A stretch of DNA of 64,000 nucleotides from Bacteroidales bacterium. Lineage in GTDB: Bacteria > Bacteroidota > Bacteroidia > Bacteroidales > UBA932. Below, piece by piece: positions 50,781 through 60,851 of the stretch (position 1 is its first letter; the number at the start of each line of letters is the position of its first letter). The notes beneath the pieces were generated by a model. That model was not told where the DNA came from. It was given only the letters and a program-made list of their open reading frames with translations, and searched no databases. The stretch lies in the NCBI GenBank assembly GCA_017439305.1, contig JAFSJK010000022.1, positions 33,578-97,577 on the forward strand. The letters run 5' to 3'. A program made the translations under genes and the position numbers.

Positions 50781-51455
50781 ATGCGTATCGATATCCTCAC
50801 CGTCGTCCCGGAGCTCCTCGAGAGCCCGCTGAGCCATTCTATTCCCGGCCGGGCCGTCAAGAAAGGCCTGGTGGAAATCCATGTCCACAACCTTCGGAAA
50901 TACGGCCTCGGACCGCGTCTGACGGTGGATGATTACTGCTATGGCGGTGATGCCGGCATGGTGATGATGGTGGAGCCGGTGTTCCGCATGATCGAGGAAC
51001 TGAAGGCCGAGCGCGACTATGACGAAGTCATCTACATGGCCCCCGATGGCGAGATCCTGGACCAAGGCATCGCCAACGAGCTGTCCCTCAAGGAGAACAT
51101 CATCATCCTGTGCGGCCATTACAAGGGAATCGACGAGCGGATCCGGGAGCATCTCGTCACCCGCGAGATCTCCGTAGGCGATTTCGTCGTCAGCGGCGGG
51201 GAAATCCCGGCCGCCCTGCTGGCCGACAGCATCATCCGCCTGATTCCCGGCGTCCTCACCGACGAGACCTCCGCCCTTTCGGACAGTTTCCAGGACGGCC
51301 TGGTCTCCCCTCCCGTCTATACCCGTCCCGCCGAATTCAACGGCTGGAAGGTTCCTGACGTCCTCCTCTCCGGCAATCCCAAACTCATCCAGGCCTGGCA
51401 GGACGAGCAGGCGCTCCAGCGGACGAAGGAACGCCGTCCCGGACTTCTGGAATAG
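50781..51455 (+). CDS. trmD: tRNA (guanosine(37)-N1)-methyltransferase TrmD
   Basis: A 224-residue SPOUT methyltransferase. [21 protein letters not shown] at the start, [15 protein letters not shown] near 53-67, [15 protein letters not shown] (SAM knot region) near 111-125 and [13 protein letters not shown] near 132 are diagnostic. It methylates G37 of tRNAs. It stands alone here, without the rimM and rplS neighbours seen in many bacteria. Confidence 0.96.
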   Translation: MRIDILTVVPELLESPLSHSIPGRAVKKGLVEIHVHNLRKYGLGPRLTVDDYCYGGDAGMVMMVEPVFRMIEELKAERDYDEVIYMAPDGEILDQGIANELSLKENIIILCGHYKGIDERIREHLVTREISVGDFVVSGGEIPAALLADSIIRLIPGVLTDETSALSDSFQDGLVSPPVYTRPAEFNGWKVPDVLLSGNPKLIQAWQDEQALQRTKERRPGLLE

Positions 51456-51491
51456 GATCAAGCAAAGGTAAAGAGGTACCGGTAAACCCAT

Positions 51492-51525
51492 AAAATAAGG
51501 CTCGCATCCCTGCGAGCCTTATTTT
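51492..51525. terminator. Strong bidirectional terminator
   Basis: A 15-bp perfect stem AAAATAAGGCTCGCA/TGCGAGCCTTATTTT with a TCCC loop and T run on both strands. It ends trmD from the left and the putative small RNA from the right. Confidence 0.88.
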
Positions 51526-51649
51526 GGTTAGTTAGTAGTGTATTCTTACTCAGAAGAAGGTTAATTGTGTTGGTTAGAAGAAGCGTCTTGTCTAACAGTT
51601 GCAGAAAGGATTCTTAAAAATTATTATAAACTTCTCTTCTTCCCTTTTG
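51492..51649 (-). ncRNA. Putative small RNA (about 158 nt)
   Basis: A perfect promoter (51656-51686, minus) points leftward. About 150 bases later the strong hairpin terminator ends the transcript. The segment has no ATG-started frame (only one ATG, within the terminator stem) and contains two similar pyrimidine stretches (CTTCTTCTAACC and CCTTCTTCTGAG), possible seed regions. It is not one of the RNA families I recognise. Confidence 0.55.
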
Positions 51650-51655
51650 CAATAG

Positions 51656-51686
51656 CAAAGGTACACAATCTTTCCATACTTCCAAA
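51656..51686 (-). promoter_or_regulatory. Consensus promoter driving the putative small RNA
   Basis: TTTG (51686-51683), exactly 19 bases, then TACCTTTG (51663-51656). A full consensus match located just downstream of the TonB receptor stop, with no coding gene below it on that strand. Confidence 0.75.
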
Positions 51687-51720
51687 TTTTTTTGAATAAA
51701 ACTTGTATTAATAAAATTCC

Positions 51721-53949
51721 TTAAAAACTATAGGTGGCCTTTACGGTGAAATTCCGGGGAGCCTGAGGGTACAATCCGGCCTCCAGATAAATGGGATCAC
51801 CCCCGTCCGAAGCGCCCTGCCAGGCCCGGTAAACCCAGGCATAGGCATAGTATTCCAAGTTCAGGAGATTGTTCACATAGAGGGCGATTCCCAGGTTCCC
51901 CACCGGCATCTTGAACGAATGCGACAGGGCCAGGTCCGTGACGAAGAAAGCCGGGATACAGCGGTCTACGTTTCCGGTATTGTCCCAATACTGGCGGCCG
52001 ACATACTTGCCGCTCAGTACCAGGGAAAGGGGCTTCCAGGTTCCATTGAAAGGGCTCAAGGCTACCCTTCCCATCCCAACGACCGAGGGAGACAGGAGCA
52101 TCGTCGTATTGTCATAGTTCTCCTCCTTGTATCCGCCGTCCACCCAGTTCTCCAGATAGGCGGTAAAATGGCGGAGCTTGTTGGTGCTGAGCGTCACGTT
52201 CCCGTCGAAACGGAACCAGGAGACGGGATACCAGGCGGTTGAAAGCTCGATGCCCCGGCGCCAGCCACGGCCGACATTCTCTTTGATCGCATAACCGGAA
52301 GAGCTCAGGCGGCCCGTTTCCAGCAGCATGTCCCGGTATTCCATCAGATAAAGGTTGGCGGCGGCCATCCAGCGCGAACCGACGAACTGGTAGCCCGCTT
52401 CAATGTCCAGCATCGACTCCGGTTTGATCGGGATCATCTCTCCCTTGATGTTTTCCTTGATGTCGCTGCGGCCGGGTTCCCGGTGTCCTAAGGCCGCGGA
52501 CACATAGAGCCGGTGGGCGCCGAAGGTGGCCGTCAGTCCGCCCCGGGGATTGAAGAAGTCCCAGCGCTCATGATAATCGATGGGGATGGTACTCGCCTTG
52601 TCATCCGCCCCTACGAAATCATAGCCGATATGGCGATACTGCAGGTCCGCATAGGCATTCAGCCAGGAAGTCAGCTGATAATCGGCACGGAGGAAGACGC
52701 TGAGATCGTTTTTCAGGCCCGTGTTCCGGTACCAGGTGAAGTTCCGGTTCATCGACGCATAGTCATAGGAAGGGCCCAGCACGCGGGACCACAGCATCTC
52801 TCCCCAATGGGCGCCGTCATAGCGGGAAAGGTTCACCCCGCCGTCCACCTTCCAGTCTGCCGTCCGGAAACGGAGTTCGGACTGGAACACGTACAGGTCG
52901 TTCCCCATCTTCTTCCGATAGATCATGTCGCTCTTCTTGACCCCACCCGCTTCGGAGAAAGGATAGCCGAACTCGGCGAATTTGCGGCCGGTCTTGTAGT
53001 ATTCATCGTAACCGTCCCCGCGGGTGTAATCGGCCGTATTGGACCAGGTCAGCCGGTCCGTCAGACGCCGCGTATAATTGAGCTGGAGATGATGCTGCGC
53101 ATAATTGTCGGTCTGGTCCGGATAATAGCAGACATTTCCTTTGTCATCGACATACTCCCCAGAACCGTTGTAGCGGCGGTCTTTCGCATACATCCCGGGG
53201 GAGATGCCGTCCCAGGTCATTCCGCTCTTCTGGTCGCCCGACAGATAGGTCAGCCGAAGGGAGTTACGCCCTTTCATCCATCCCAGCACCGCCAGGAGGG
53301 AGGTCGACCCGACACCGGCGTTCCGGATATACCCGTCCGTCTTTCCGACGGACCAGGCGAGACTGAAATACAGACCGGAAGGCTGCAGTCCCGACATGGC
53401 CGAAACCGTGTTCACGAACGTGCCGTAAGAGCCGGCGGACACATCCCAGCGGAACGAGGGGTCGGGAGTGACGAAAGCCGTATTCATGTTGACGCTGGCC
53501 CCGAAAGCGCCCGCTCCGTTCGCCGACGTACCCAGACCGCGCTGGACCTGGACGCTGGAAAGAAGGGACGTAAGGGCCGGAATGTTCACCCAGAACACTT
53601 CCTGGGACTCGGCGTCGTTGAGCGTGATTCCGTTCAGGGTCACATTGACCTGGGACCCCTTGGAACCGCGGATGGTCATCGCGGAATTGCCCAGACCCGT
53701 GCCGCCTTCGTTATAAGTAACCACGGAGGGCAGCAGGTTCAGGGTCATCGGAAGGGAATGCATCGGATTGGCCGACCGCAGTTCATCCTTCCCCACATTG
53801 GAATAAGCGACCGGCGTATGGGCACCGGCCCGGCTGCCCGAAACGACGACGCTGTCCAGGCGTTCGTCCCATCCGCCATTGAGTTCCTGGGCTGAGGCGG
53901 CCGCCAGGGAGAGCGCAAGCAGCGCTGCAGCAATGAAAAAACCTCGCAT
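51721..53949 (-). CDS. TonB-dependent outer membrane receptor, probably for thiamine
   Basis: A 742-residue receptor: signal peptide (about 1-20, ending ASA-Q), a TonB-box-like LDSVVVSGSR near residue 32, a plug domain (about 40-150; MTIRGSKGSQVNVTLNGITLND) and a 22-strand-type barrel ending in KATYSF with terminal Phe. The TPP riboswitch directly upstream indicates control by thiamine pyrophosphate and so uptake of thiamine or a precursor, as known for an OMthi-type receptor in Bacteroides. ATG at 53949 is chosen; upstream codons lie in the riboswitch expression platform. Confidence 0.88.
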   Translation of the reverse strand: MRGFFIAAALLALSLAAASAQELNGGWDERLDSVVVSGSRAGAHTPVAYSNVGKDELRSANPMHSLPMTLNLLPSVVTYNEGGTGLGNSAMTIRGSKGSQVNVTLNGITLNDAESQEVFWVNIPALTSLLSSVQVQRGLGTSANGAGAFGASVNMNTAFVTPDPSFRWDVSAGSYGTFVNTVSAMSGLQPSGLYFSLAWSVGKTDGYIRNAGVGSTSLLAVLGWMKGRNSLRLTYLSGDQKSGMTWDGISPGMYAKDRRYNGSGEYVDDKGNVCYYPDQTDNYAQHHLQLNYTRRLTDRLTWSNTADYTRGDGYDEYYKTGRKFAEFGYPFSEAGGVKKSDMIYRKKMGNDLYVFQSELRFRTADWKVDGGVNLSRYDGAHWGEMLWSRVLGPSYDYASMNRNFTWYRNTGLKNDLSVFLRADYQLTSWLNAYADLQYRHIGYDFVGADDKASTIPIDYHERWDFFNPRGGLTATFGAHRLYVSAALGHREPGRSDIKENIKGEMIPIKPESMLDIEAGYQFVGSRWMAAANLYLMEYRDMLLETGRLSSSGYAIKENVGRGWRRGIELSTAWYPVSWFRFDGNVTLSTNKLRHFTAYLENWVDGGYKEENYDNTTMLLSPSVVGMGRVALSPFNGTWKPLSLVLSGKYVGRQYWDNTGNVDRCIPAFFVTDLALSHSFKMPVGNLGIALYVNNLLNLEYYAYAWVYRAWQGASDGGDPIYLEAGLYPQAPRNFTVKATYSF

Positions 53950-53996
53950 AAAACAATCGTTTTGATGCAAGGGGCGACACCGGTAGTGCCTTGGAG

Positions 53997-54075
53997 ATGC
54001 TTCCCTACGCCGGTATGGACCGGATCAGGTTCATTGGGTATCTCTCAACCGGGACTGGGCCCGGTACCCCCGCAT
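53997..54075 (-). promoter_or_regulatory. TPP riboswitch (THI element)
   Basis: On the minus strand the conserved blocks occur in order: GGGGGTACC, then GTTGAGAGATACCC, then GAACCTGATCCGG, then ATACCGGCGTAGGGAAGCAT, closed by ATGC/GCAT as helix P1. About 50 bases separate it from the receptor ATG and would form the expression platform. Confidence 0.95.
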
Positions 54076-54091
54076 AATATGTAACAATAAG

Positions 54092-54847
54092 CTATTTCTT
54101 CTTCACCAGTTCGATTTCGTACATCTTAGGCCAGTATTTCCCAGTCAGGAAGATCCGTCCTTCCTTGTCCACGGCGATGCCGTTGAGGACATCCGTTTTC
54201 CGGGTACGCTCCTTATAGGGAAGCAAGCCCCGGCAGTCCACCGTCGCTTCCACCTTCCCGTCGGAAGGGTCGATGATCACGATGGTGTCGGTCGTATAGA
54301 CATTCGCCCAGACCTTTCCGTCAATCCATTCCAACTCGTTCAGGTAACGCACCGACTTGCCGTCCATCGTCACCCGCAAGCGCCGCTGGACATTCAGGTC
54401 CGCGTCCATGAAGTACAGGAAGGAACTGCCGTCGCTGGCGATGAGCTGCCGCCCGTCCGTGGTCAGGCCCCAGCCTTCCCGGGGATAGGCCACGGTGGCC
54501 TTGTATTTATGGGTGGCGAAATCATACACGAAGGCAACCTGGTTGGTCCAGGTAAGGATATAGAGGTTGTCTCCGAATACGACGGACCCTTCGATGAAAT
54601 ACGTCCTTGAGAAATCCATCCGGGAAAGGGCCTCACCCGTTTCCAGGTCCACGGTCCTGAAAGTGCTTTCACCCCACTCGCCGGTTGACTCGTAGAGGGA
54701 ATCGGCGTGGAAAAACAGTCCCTGGGTATAGGATGTGACGTCGTGCGGATACTCCCGTACCACCTTCACTTTGTATTCCCGGACCTTGGTGGTACCGCAG
54801 GAAACCGCGGCAGCCAGCAGGGACAATATGAGCAAAAACTTCCTCAT
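54092..54847 (-). CDS. Glutaminyl-peptide cyclotransferase, lipoprotein form
   Basis: A 251-residue protein with lipoprotein signal (AAAVSCGTTK, Cys near 17). It then follows the bacterial/plant-type glutaminyl cyclase five-bladed propeller pattern: YPHDVTSYTQGLFF, LYESTGEWGESTFR, LNELEWIDGKVWANVY, DVLNGIAVDKEG and FLTGKYWPKMYEI. It converts N-terminal Gln to pyroglutamate on exported proteins. ATG 54847 is chosen; the longer frame runs into the RNase P RNA gene on the other strand. It precedes the TPP riboswitch. Confidence 0.88.
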   Translation of the reverse strand: MRKFLLILSLLAAAVSCGTTKVREYKVKVVREYPHDVTSYTQGLFFHADSLYESTGEWGESTFRTVDLETGEALSRMDFSRTYFIEGSVVFGDNLYILTWTNQVAFVYDFATHKYKATVAYPREGWGLTTDGRQLIASDGSSFLYFMDADLNVQRRLRVTMDGKSVRYLNELEWIDGKVWANVYTTDTIVIIDPSDGKVEATVDCRGLLPYKERTRKTDVLNGIAVDKEGRIFLTGKYWPKMYEIELVKKK

Positions 54848-54882
54848 GTCTGTAAAATCATACAAAAATAGTGTTTTTTTCG

Positions 54883-54890
54883 TACCTTTG
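54883..54890 (+). promoter_or_regulatory. -7 box of rnpB
   Basis: TACCTTTG, about 8 bases before the start of the RNase P RNA. Confidence 0.6.
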
Positions 54891-54898
54891 CAACCACA

Positions 54899-55210
54899 AA
54901 AGGCGGGACGATCTGCCGCGCCGCGATTGCGGTGAGGAAAGTCCGCACAGGGCAGGGCGCCTGACTGTGGAAAGCACAGAAGGGAGTAATCTTTTCCGTC
55001 CGTAACAGAGAACGACCGCCCCTTCGGGGGCAAGGGTGAAAACGCGGGGTAAGAGCCCACGACGCCGTATGGCGACATGCGGCGGGTACGGCGGCAGGCC
55101 TGCAAGACCAAATATACCGGCAGATGAGGGCGGCCCGTCCGATGCCGGGGGGTAGGTTGCGAAGATAAATGGCAGATTCAAAAACAGAAAGCGGCTTACG
55201 GCCCCGCCTT
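54899..55210 (+). ncRNA. rnpB: RNase P RNA (class A)
   Basis: The 5' end AAGGCGGG pairs with 3' CCCGCCTT (helix P1). The conserved GAGGAAAGTCCGCAC block is at about 54934-54948, and the late ACAGAAAGCGGCTTACGG block at about 55184-55201. Length near 312 bases is normal for type A. It is the catalytic RNA for tRNA 5' maturation. Confidence 0.95.
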
Positions 55211-55216
55211 AGACCG

Positions 55217-55249
55217 AGAGAGGGTATCCTGACGGACACCCTCTCTTTT
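55217..55249 (+). terminator. Terminator of rnpB
   Basis: Stem AGAGAGGGT/ACCCTCTCT with the 3' arm running into TTTTC. It ends one base before the stop codon of convergent ilvE. Confidence 0.8.
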
Positions 55250-55250
55250 C

Positions 55251-56294
55251 TTATTCAGCCTCAACGAACCGGCACCAGCCGTGCTCGTCCGGGAACTCTC
55301 CATCCTGGATGGCCCGGATGCGCTTGTACAGGGCCGTGGACTTGGGGCCCACCTCCCCGTCGGGGCAGAAACGGAACGAACGGGTTACCTCCGCCTCTTC
55401 CAGCACCGGCTTGATGTCGATGTGGGAAAGCGGGGTGATGACGACCGCCGTACCGCAGCCGCCGACCTCTTCGAAGGTGGCCAGCTCCTCCAGAGGTACA
55501 GGACGCTTTTCCACTTCCATGCCCAGGTCGATGGCGACCTGCTGGAGCGTCTTGTTCGTGATGGACGGAAGGACGCTGTCGGAAAGCGGGGTAATGTACT
55601 TGTTTCCCTTGATACCGAAGAAATTGGACGAACCGAACTCGTCGACAAACTCGCGGGTGGAGGAATTCAGGTACAGGAGTTCCGCATAGCCTTGTTCGTG
55701 GGCGAACTTGTAGGGCTTGAACGTATTCGCATAGTTCGCGCCGATCTTGTAGCTGCCGGAGCCCTTCGGCGCCGCCCGGTCGTAGTTGCCCGGGATGACA
55801 GCCGCGCAGGACTTCAGGTGCGCGCCGTAGTAGGAGCCAACGGGGGCGCACATCACGGCGAACACAGCTTCCGGATACGGAACGAGCTGCATCTGGGGGT
55901 GCATGCCCACCAGCAGCGGGCGCAGGTACATCGACGCGCCCAGGCCGTACGGCGGGAGGAACTCCATATTGCCGCGGATGCAGGCCTCACACATCTGGTA
56001 GAACATTTCCGGGGACGGGCAGGGCATCCCGAGGTAGTCCGCGGTCCGCTGCAGGCGGGCGGCGTTCTGGTCAGGACGGAACATCGCGATGCGGCCGTCC
56101 TTCTGCCGGAAGGCCTTCAGGCCCTCGAAGCAGGAAATCGCGTAATGGAAGACCTGCGCAAAAGGGTCGAACGTAAAGGAGAATGTCTCCGTCGATTCGG
56201 GGGTGGACCACTTGCCGTCCTTGAAGTGGGAGACGACAACCGTGCGGGTCCGGTAGGCGTCAAAGCCTAAGGTTTTCCAGTCTATCTGTGCCAT
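55251..56294 (-). CDS. ilvE: Branched-chain amino acid aminotransferase
   Basis: A 347-residue fold-type IV PLP enzyme. YAISCFEGLKAFRQ near residue 55, GSGSYKIGANYANTFKP with the PLP Lys region near 180-190, and SSNFFGIKGNKYITPLSDSVLPSITN near 220 fit IlvE of the longer (class II) type. It does the last step for Leu, Ile and Val. It is the last gene of the ilv-leu operon, 6 bases after leuB. Confidence 0.94.
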   Translation of the reverse strand: MAQIDWKTLGFDAYRTRTVVVSHFKDGKWSTPESTETFSFTFDPFAQVFHYAISCFEGLKAFRQKDGRIAMFRPDQNAARLQRTADYLGMPCPSPEMFYQMCEACIRGNMEFLPPYGLGASMYLRPLLVGMHPQMQLVPYPEAVFAVMCAPVGSYYGAHLKSCAAVIPGNYDRAAPKGSGSYKIGANYANTFKPYKFAHEQGYAELLYLNSSTREFVDEFGSSNFFGIKGNKYITPLSDSVLPSITNKTLQQVAIDLGMEVEKRPVPLEELATFEEVGGCGTAVVITPLSHIDIKPVLEEAEVTRSFRFCPDGEVGPKSTALYKRIRAIQDGEFPDEHGWCRFVEAE

Positions 56295-56300
56295 ATCGTT

Positions 56301-57350
56301 CTATATTTTCGATGCAATCCAATCACCCACCTCGGAGGTGGAACAGCTGCCGCCGAGATCCTCGGTCGTGACGCCGGCCTCCAGGGAGGCGGCGACGGCC
56401 TCGCGGATGGCCTTCCCTTCCTCCATCAGGCCGAAGGCGTATTCGAACATCATGGCAGCGGAAAGGATGGCGGCAACCGGGTTTGCGATATTCTTCCCCG
56501 CCGCCTGGGGATAGGAGCCGTGGATGGGCTCGAACAAGGAGGTGTGCTCCCCTACCGAGGCCGAAGCCAGCAGGCCCATCGAACCGGAGATGCAGCTTGC
56601 CTCGTCGGTGAGGATGTCGCCGAAGGTGTTTTCCGTCACCAGGACATCGAAGAACTTCGGCCAGCGGATGAGCTGCATCGCGGCATTGTCCACGAACATA
56701 TAATCCACCTGGATATCCGGATAGGACGGCTCCATCTCCTGCGCGATCTGGCGCCACAGCCGGGACGATTCCAGCACGTTGGCCTTGTCCACGACCGTGA
56801 GGTGCTTGCGGCGGCGGCCGGCGTACTCGAAGGCGAGCTTCAGGATACGCTCCACCTCGGCGCGGCTGTAGATATTGGTGTCATAGGCCGTGTTTCCATT
56901 GTCCTTCCGGCCCTTCTCGCCGAAATACATTCCGCCGGTGAGCTCCCGGATGCACAGGAAGTCGGCCCCGTCCACGAGTTCGGTCTTCAGCGGGGACTTG
57001 TCCACGAGCGACTTGAATGTCTCCACCGGACGGAGATTCGCGTACAGCCCGAGCTGCTTGCGGATGGCCAGGAGCCCCTGTTCCGGACGAACCTTGGAGG
57101 TGGGGTCGTTGTCATACTTCGGGTCTCCCACCGCCCCGAACAGGACGGCGTCGCTTTCCATGCACAGGGCGTGGGTTTCCGCCGGGTAGGCGTCGCCGAA
57201 GCGGTCGATGGCGCAGGCTCCCACATAACCGAAGGTATAAGTCACCTCGTGGCCGAAACGGGCGCATACGGCATCCACGGCCTTGACGGCCTGGGCCACG
57301 ACTTCCGGACCGATTCCGTCGCCGGGCAGTTTTGCAATCTTAAGTTTCAT
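56301..57350 (-). CDS. leuB: 3-isopropylmalate dehydrogenase
   Basis: A 349-residue enzyme. It starts [17 protein letters not shown] and contains [45 protein letters not shown] and the C-terminal TEVGD-like [11 protein letters not shown] 57350 is chosen; the longer open frame overlaps cimA and is not conserved. It oxidises 3-isopropylmalate and, with citramalate-derived substrate, methylmalate. It overlaps cimA by 4 bases. Confidence 0.95.
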   Translation of the reverse strand: MKLKIAKLPGDGIGPEVVAQAVKAVDAVCARFGHEVTYTFGYVGACAIDRFGDAYPAETHALCMESDAVLFGAVGDPKYDNDPTSKVRPEQGLLAIRKQLGLYANLRPVETFKSLVDKSPLKTELVDGADFLCIRELTGGMYFGEKGRKDNGNTAYDTNIYSRAEVERILKLAFEYAGRRRKHLTVVDKANVLESSRLWRQIAQEMEPSYPDIQVDYMFVDNAAMQLIRWPKFFDVLVTENTFGDILTDEASCISGSMGLLASASVGEHTSLFEPIHGSYPQAAGKNIANPVAAILSAAMMFEYAFGLMEEGKAIREAVAASLEAGVTTEDLGGSCSTSEVGDWIASKI

Positions 57351-58873
57351 ATCAGGTTGTTTTCGATTAAGTTCAACATCTTGACCGTGGCCTTGATGGC
57401 GGCTTCGGCCTGGTCGGAATCCACGCCGCGGGTCTTGAAGTCCTTTCCCTGCCAGTCCCAGGAGATGGTCGTCTCCACCAGGGCGTCGGTCTTGCCCCCG
57501 GGCGGAATCTTCACGACATAGTCGGTCAGGCGGGGATGACGGCGGCCAAGCCGGTCGTAGATAATCCACAGCGCTTTCATGAAAGCGTCGTACTGGCCGT
57601 CCCCGGCGGCCGCCTCCTCATACTCGGTTCCGTCGATGTCGATCCGGATGTTCGCGATAGGGCGCATGCCGCGGGCGAGCTGCAGGCTGTAGTTGATGAT
57701 GTGGATCCGGTCCGGGGCGGTCGTGGAGACGTCGCCTTTCAAGACATCCGCGACGATGAACGGGAGGTCCTCCGGAGTCAGGCTTTCCTTCTTGTCACCG
57801 AGTTCGACGACGCGGGCCGTGACCTGCTTCATCTGCTCCGGCGTCAGGTTGATGCCCAGGGATTCCAGGTTCTTGACGATATTTGCCTTTCCGCTGGTCT
57901 TTCCAAGGGCGTAATGGCGGTGACGGCCGAAACGTTCCGGCAGAAGGGCATTCTGGTACAGTCCGCCCTTGCGGTCGCCATCGGCATGGACCCCGCTCGT
58001 CTGCGTGAAGACGAACTCGCCCACGAGGGGCTTGTTCGCGGGAATCCGCACGCCGGAAATCGTTTCCACATAGCGGCATACGTGCATCAGACGGCTCTCG
58101 TCCAGGGTGTTTTCCACTTTCAGGTGGTCATTGAGGATGCCGATGGCGCTGGACACAGGCAGATTGCCGGTCCGCTCCCCCAGCCCGTTCACCGTCGTAT
58201 GCAGCCCCTTGACGCCGGCGCGGACCGCCTCGAAGGCGTTTGCCGCCGCCAGGTCGTAGTCGTTGTGCGGATGGAAATCGAAATGGATGCCGGGATAGCG
58301 CTCCAGCATTGCCCGGCAATACGTCCAGCTCTTCACGGGATCCAGGATGCCCAGCGTGTCCGGCAGCATGATCCGCCGGACGGGCGCATCCTTCAGGGCA
58401 TCCACCAGGAAGAACACATACTCCGGGGAATCCGTCATCCCGTTGGACCAGTCTTCCAGATACACATTGACTTCCAAGCCCTTGGCGACTGCCAGGGAGA
58501 TATCCCGGAGGATGTCGTCCCGATGCTCCCCGGGAGTCTTCCGGAGCTGGCCGGTCACATGGCGGAGCGAACCCTTCGTAAGCAGGTTCATCACGCGTCC
58601 GCCGGCGGAAACAATCCAGTCGATGGACAGGCCGCCGTCCACAAACCCGAGCGCCTCCACGGCCTCGAGTTTCCCACAGGTGGCAGCCCATGCGCAAATC
58701 TTGGCGAAAGCCTCCTGTTCGCCCCGGGATACCCGGGCCGAGGCCACCTCGATCCGGTTGACCTTCAGGCCTTCCAGCAACAGGCGCGCAATGGCCAGTT
58801 TCTCATCCGGATTGAACGAGACACCGGCGGTCTGTTCGCCGTCACGGAGGGTTGTGTCCAGGATTTCGATCAT
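57347..58873 (-). CDS. cimA: Citramalate synthase / 2-isopropylmalate synthase-like enzyme
   Basis: A 508-residue DRE-TIM enzyme: [20 protein letters not shown] near residue 5, [14 protein letters not shown] near 200, [10 protein letters not shown] near 238, and a C-terminal LeuA-type regulatory (allosteric) domain (about 375-508). It is clearly distinct from the true LeuA encoded three genes upstream, so R-citramalate synthase (pyruvate + acetyl-CoA, toward isoleucine) is the likely role. ATG at 58873 begins the conserved domain. Overlaps leuB and leuD by 4 bases each. Confidence 0.82.
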   Translation of the reverse strand: MIEILDTTLRDGEQTAGVSFNPDEKLAIARLLLEGLKVNRIEVASARVSRGEQEAFAKICAWAATCGKLEAVEALGFVDGGLSIDWIVSAGGRVMNLLTKGSLRHVTGQLRKTPGEHRDDILRDISLAVAKGLEVNVYLEDWSNGMTDSPEYVFFLVDALKDAPVRRIMLPDTLGILDPVKSWTYCRAMLERYPGIHFDFHPHNDYDLAAANAFEAVRAGVKGLHTTVNGLGERTGNLPVSSAIGILNDHLKVENTLDESRLMHVCRYVETISGVRIPANKPLVGEFVFTQTSGVHADGDRKGGLYQNALLPERFGRHRHYALGKTSGKANIVKNLESLGINLTPEQMKQVTARVVELGDKKESLTPEDLPFIVADVLKGDVSTTAPDRIHIINYSLQLARGMRPIANIRIDIDGTEYEEAAAGDGQYDAFMKALWIIYDRLGRRHPRLTDYVVKIPPGGKTDALVETTISWDWQGKDFKTRGVDSDQAEAAIKATVKMLNLIENNLI

Positions 58874-59460
58874 TTCTTTTCGTAGGCTTCGATCTTCTCC
58901 TTCTGGAGGAGCAGATAGTCGATATCGTCCAGCGCGTTCACCAGGCAATACTTCTTGTACGCATTCAGTTCGAAAGATTCGCTGCGTCCCGTAGCGAGGT
59001 TCGTCACGGTCTGGGCGGGGACATCCACCCGGACCTTGGTCGCAGGATCCGCCGCGATGGAGGAGAACAACTCCTCCAGGAATTCCGGCGTCACGACGAC
59101 GGGCAGGACGAAATTGTTGAGCTCATTATTCTTGTGGATATCCGCGAAGAAGCTGGATATCACCACTTTGAACCCGTAGCCGGCAATGGCCCAGGCGGCG
59201 TGCTCCCGGCTGGAGCCGGAACCGAAGTTACGGCCGGCGACAAGGATCTCTCCCCCATAGCGCGGGTCGTTGAGGACAAAATCCCGGACGAGCGTCCCGT
59301 CGGGACGGTAACGCCAGTCGCGGAACAGGTTCTCGCCAAAGAACCGTTCGTCCCGGGTCGTCGCCTTCAGGAAACGGGCGGGGATAATCTGGTCCGTGTC
59401 CACATTCTCCAGCGGAAGCGGGACACAGGTGCTTTCTATGATGTCGAATTTCTGTTTCAT
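58870..59460 (-). CDS. leuD: 3-isopropylmalate dehydratase small subunit
   Basis: A 196-residue protein of the aconitase swivel domain: [20 protein letters not shown] near 14-33, [17 protein letters not shown] near 75 and [15 protein letters not shown] near 100. It pairs with LeuC to isomerise 2- to 3-isopropylmalate. Overlaps leuC by 4 bases. Confidence 0.95.
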   Translation of the reverse strand: MKQKFDIIESTCVPLPLENVDTDQIIPARFLKATTRDERFFGENLFRDWRYRPDGTLVRDFVLNDPRYGGEILVAGRNFGSGSSREHAAWAIAGYGFKVVISSFFADIHKNNELNNFVLPVVVTPEFLEELFSSIAADPATKVRVDVPAQTVTNLATGRSESFELNAYKKYCLVNALDDIDYLLLQKEKIEAYEKK

Positions 59461-60851
59461 GGCAGCAAACGGGGATCAGTGATGAAACCGGTGACGGCGG
59501 CAGCCGCGGCCGTAAGCGGACTGGCGAGGAGCGTCCGGGAGCCGGGCCCCTGACGTCCTTCGAAATTACGGTTACTGGTGGACACGCAGTATTTCCCGGC
59601 GGGAATCTTGTCCGGATTCATCGCCAGGCAGGCGGAACAGCCCGGCTGCCGGATCTCGAAACCGGCGGCCTCCAGGATCTTGTCCAGCCCTTCCTCCTCG
59701 ATCTGCCGACGGACTTTCCAGGAGCCGGGGACGAGCCAGGCCACGATGCCGGGAGCCTTGTGACGACCGGCGGCAATGGAGGCAAAAGCCCGGAAATCCT
59801 CGATACGGCCGTTCGTGCAGGCGCCGAGGAAAACATAGTCGACAGGCTTGCCGAGCAGCATTTCACCCGGACGGAAACCCATATATTTCAAGGACTTGCA
59901 AAAAGACTGGCAACCTTCGGACGGAATGTCGTCCAAAGTGGGGATATATCCGTTCACGGCCATTCCCATTCCGGGATTCGTCCCGTAAGTGATCATCGGA
60001 GCGATCTCGGCCGCATCGAAAACGATTTCGCGGTCGAAAACGGCGTCATCCTCACTCTTGAGCTGTTTCCAAGCTTCCACGGCCTTGTCCCACTCCGCAC
60101 CCTTCGGTGCGTATTCGCGGCCTTTCAGGTAAGCGAAGGTAGTCTCGTCGGGTGCGATGAAACCGCCTCGGGCTCCCATCTCGATGGAAAGATTGCACAA
60201 GGTAAGGCGCCCTTCCATCGACAGGGAACGGACCGCCGATCCGGCGTATTCGACAAAATACCCTGTGGCGCCGCTGGTGGTCAGTTTGCTCATCAGGAAA
60301 AGGGCCATATCCTTGGCTGTCACGCACTTGCCCAGTTCGCCCTCAATCCGGATCCGCATCGACTTGGGTTTCTGCTGGAGGATGCACTGGGAAGCCAGCA
60401 CCATCTCCACCTCGCTGGTACCGATGCCGAAAGCGACAGCACCTACGGCTCCGTGCGTGGAAGTATGGGAGTCTCCGCAGACGATGGTCATTCCCGGGAG
60501 GGAAAGCGCCTTCTCGGGTCCCACGACGTGGATGATGCCGTTGTCCGGATCATTCATGCCGAAATGCGTCAGGCCGAACTCGGCCGCATTGGCGGCCAGG
60601 GCATCCACCTGTTTCTTGGACACGGGGTCCTCGATGGGTTTGTCCTGGCCTTCCGTGGGCGTATTGTGGTCCGGCATGCAGAAAATCCTGTCCGGACGGA
60701 AACAACCGATCCCGCGGGCGCGCAGGCCGTCGAAAGCCTGCGGGCTGGTCACTTCGTGGCAGTAGAGCCGGTCGATGTAGAGCTGGTCGAGGCCGCCTTC
60801 CACGTGCTGGACGACATGGGCGTCCCAGATTTTGTCAAAAAGGGTGTTCAT
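59457..60851 (-). CDS. leuC: 3-isopropylmalate dehydratase large subunit
   Basis: A 464-residue aconitase-family protein. The Fe-S cysteines are visible in [13 protein letters not shown] (near 344) and [11 protein letters not shown] (near 405-415), with the active-site [15 protein letters not shown] near 126. It holds the 4Fe-4S cluster of the LeuCD isomerase. Four-base overlaps on both sides show translational coupling. Confidence 0.95.
   Translation of the reverse strand: MNTLFDKIWDAHVVQHVEGGLDQLYIDRLYCHEVTSPQAFDGLRARGIGCFRPDRIFCMPDHNTPTEGQDKPIEDPVSKKQVDALAANAAEFGLTHFGMNDPDNGIIHVVGPEKALSLPGMTIVCGDSHTSTHGAVGAVAFGIGTSEVEMVLASQCILQQKPKSMRIRIEGELGKCVTAKDMALFLMSKLTTSGATGYFVEYAGSAVRSLSMEGRLTLCNLSIEMGARGGFIAPDETTFAYLKGREYAPKGAEWDKAVEAWKQLKSEDDAVFDREIVFDAAEIAPMITYGTNPGMGMAVNGYIPTLDDIPSEGCQSFCKSLKYMGFRPGEMLLGKPVDYVFLGACTNGRIEDFRAFASIAAGRHKAPGIVAWLVPGSWKVRRQIEEEGLDKILEAAGFEIRQPGCSACLAMNPDKIPAGKYCVSTSNRNFEGRQGPGSRTLLASPLTAAAAAVTGFITDPRLLP

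Noticed and set aside
54848-55111. Extension of the glutaminyl cyclase frame to 55111
   Set aside because: It runs antisense through RNase P RNA. The ATG at 54847 begins a clear lipoprotein signal.
57351-57569. Longer leuB frame starting at 57569
   Set aside because: The extra residues overlap cimA and lack family similarity; [16 protein letters not shown] at 57350 is the normal start.
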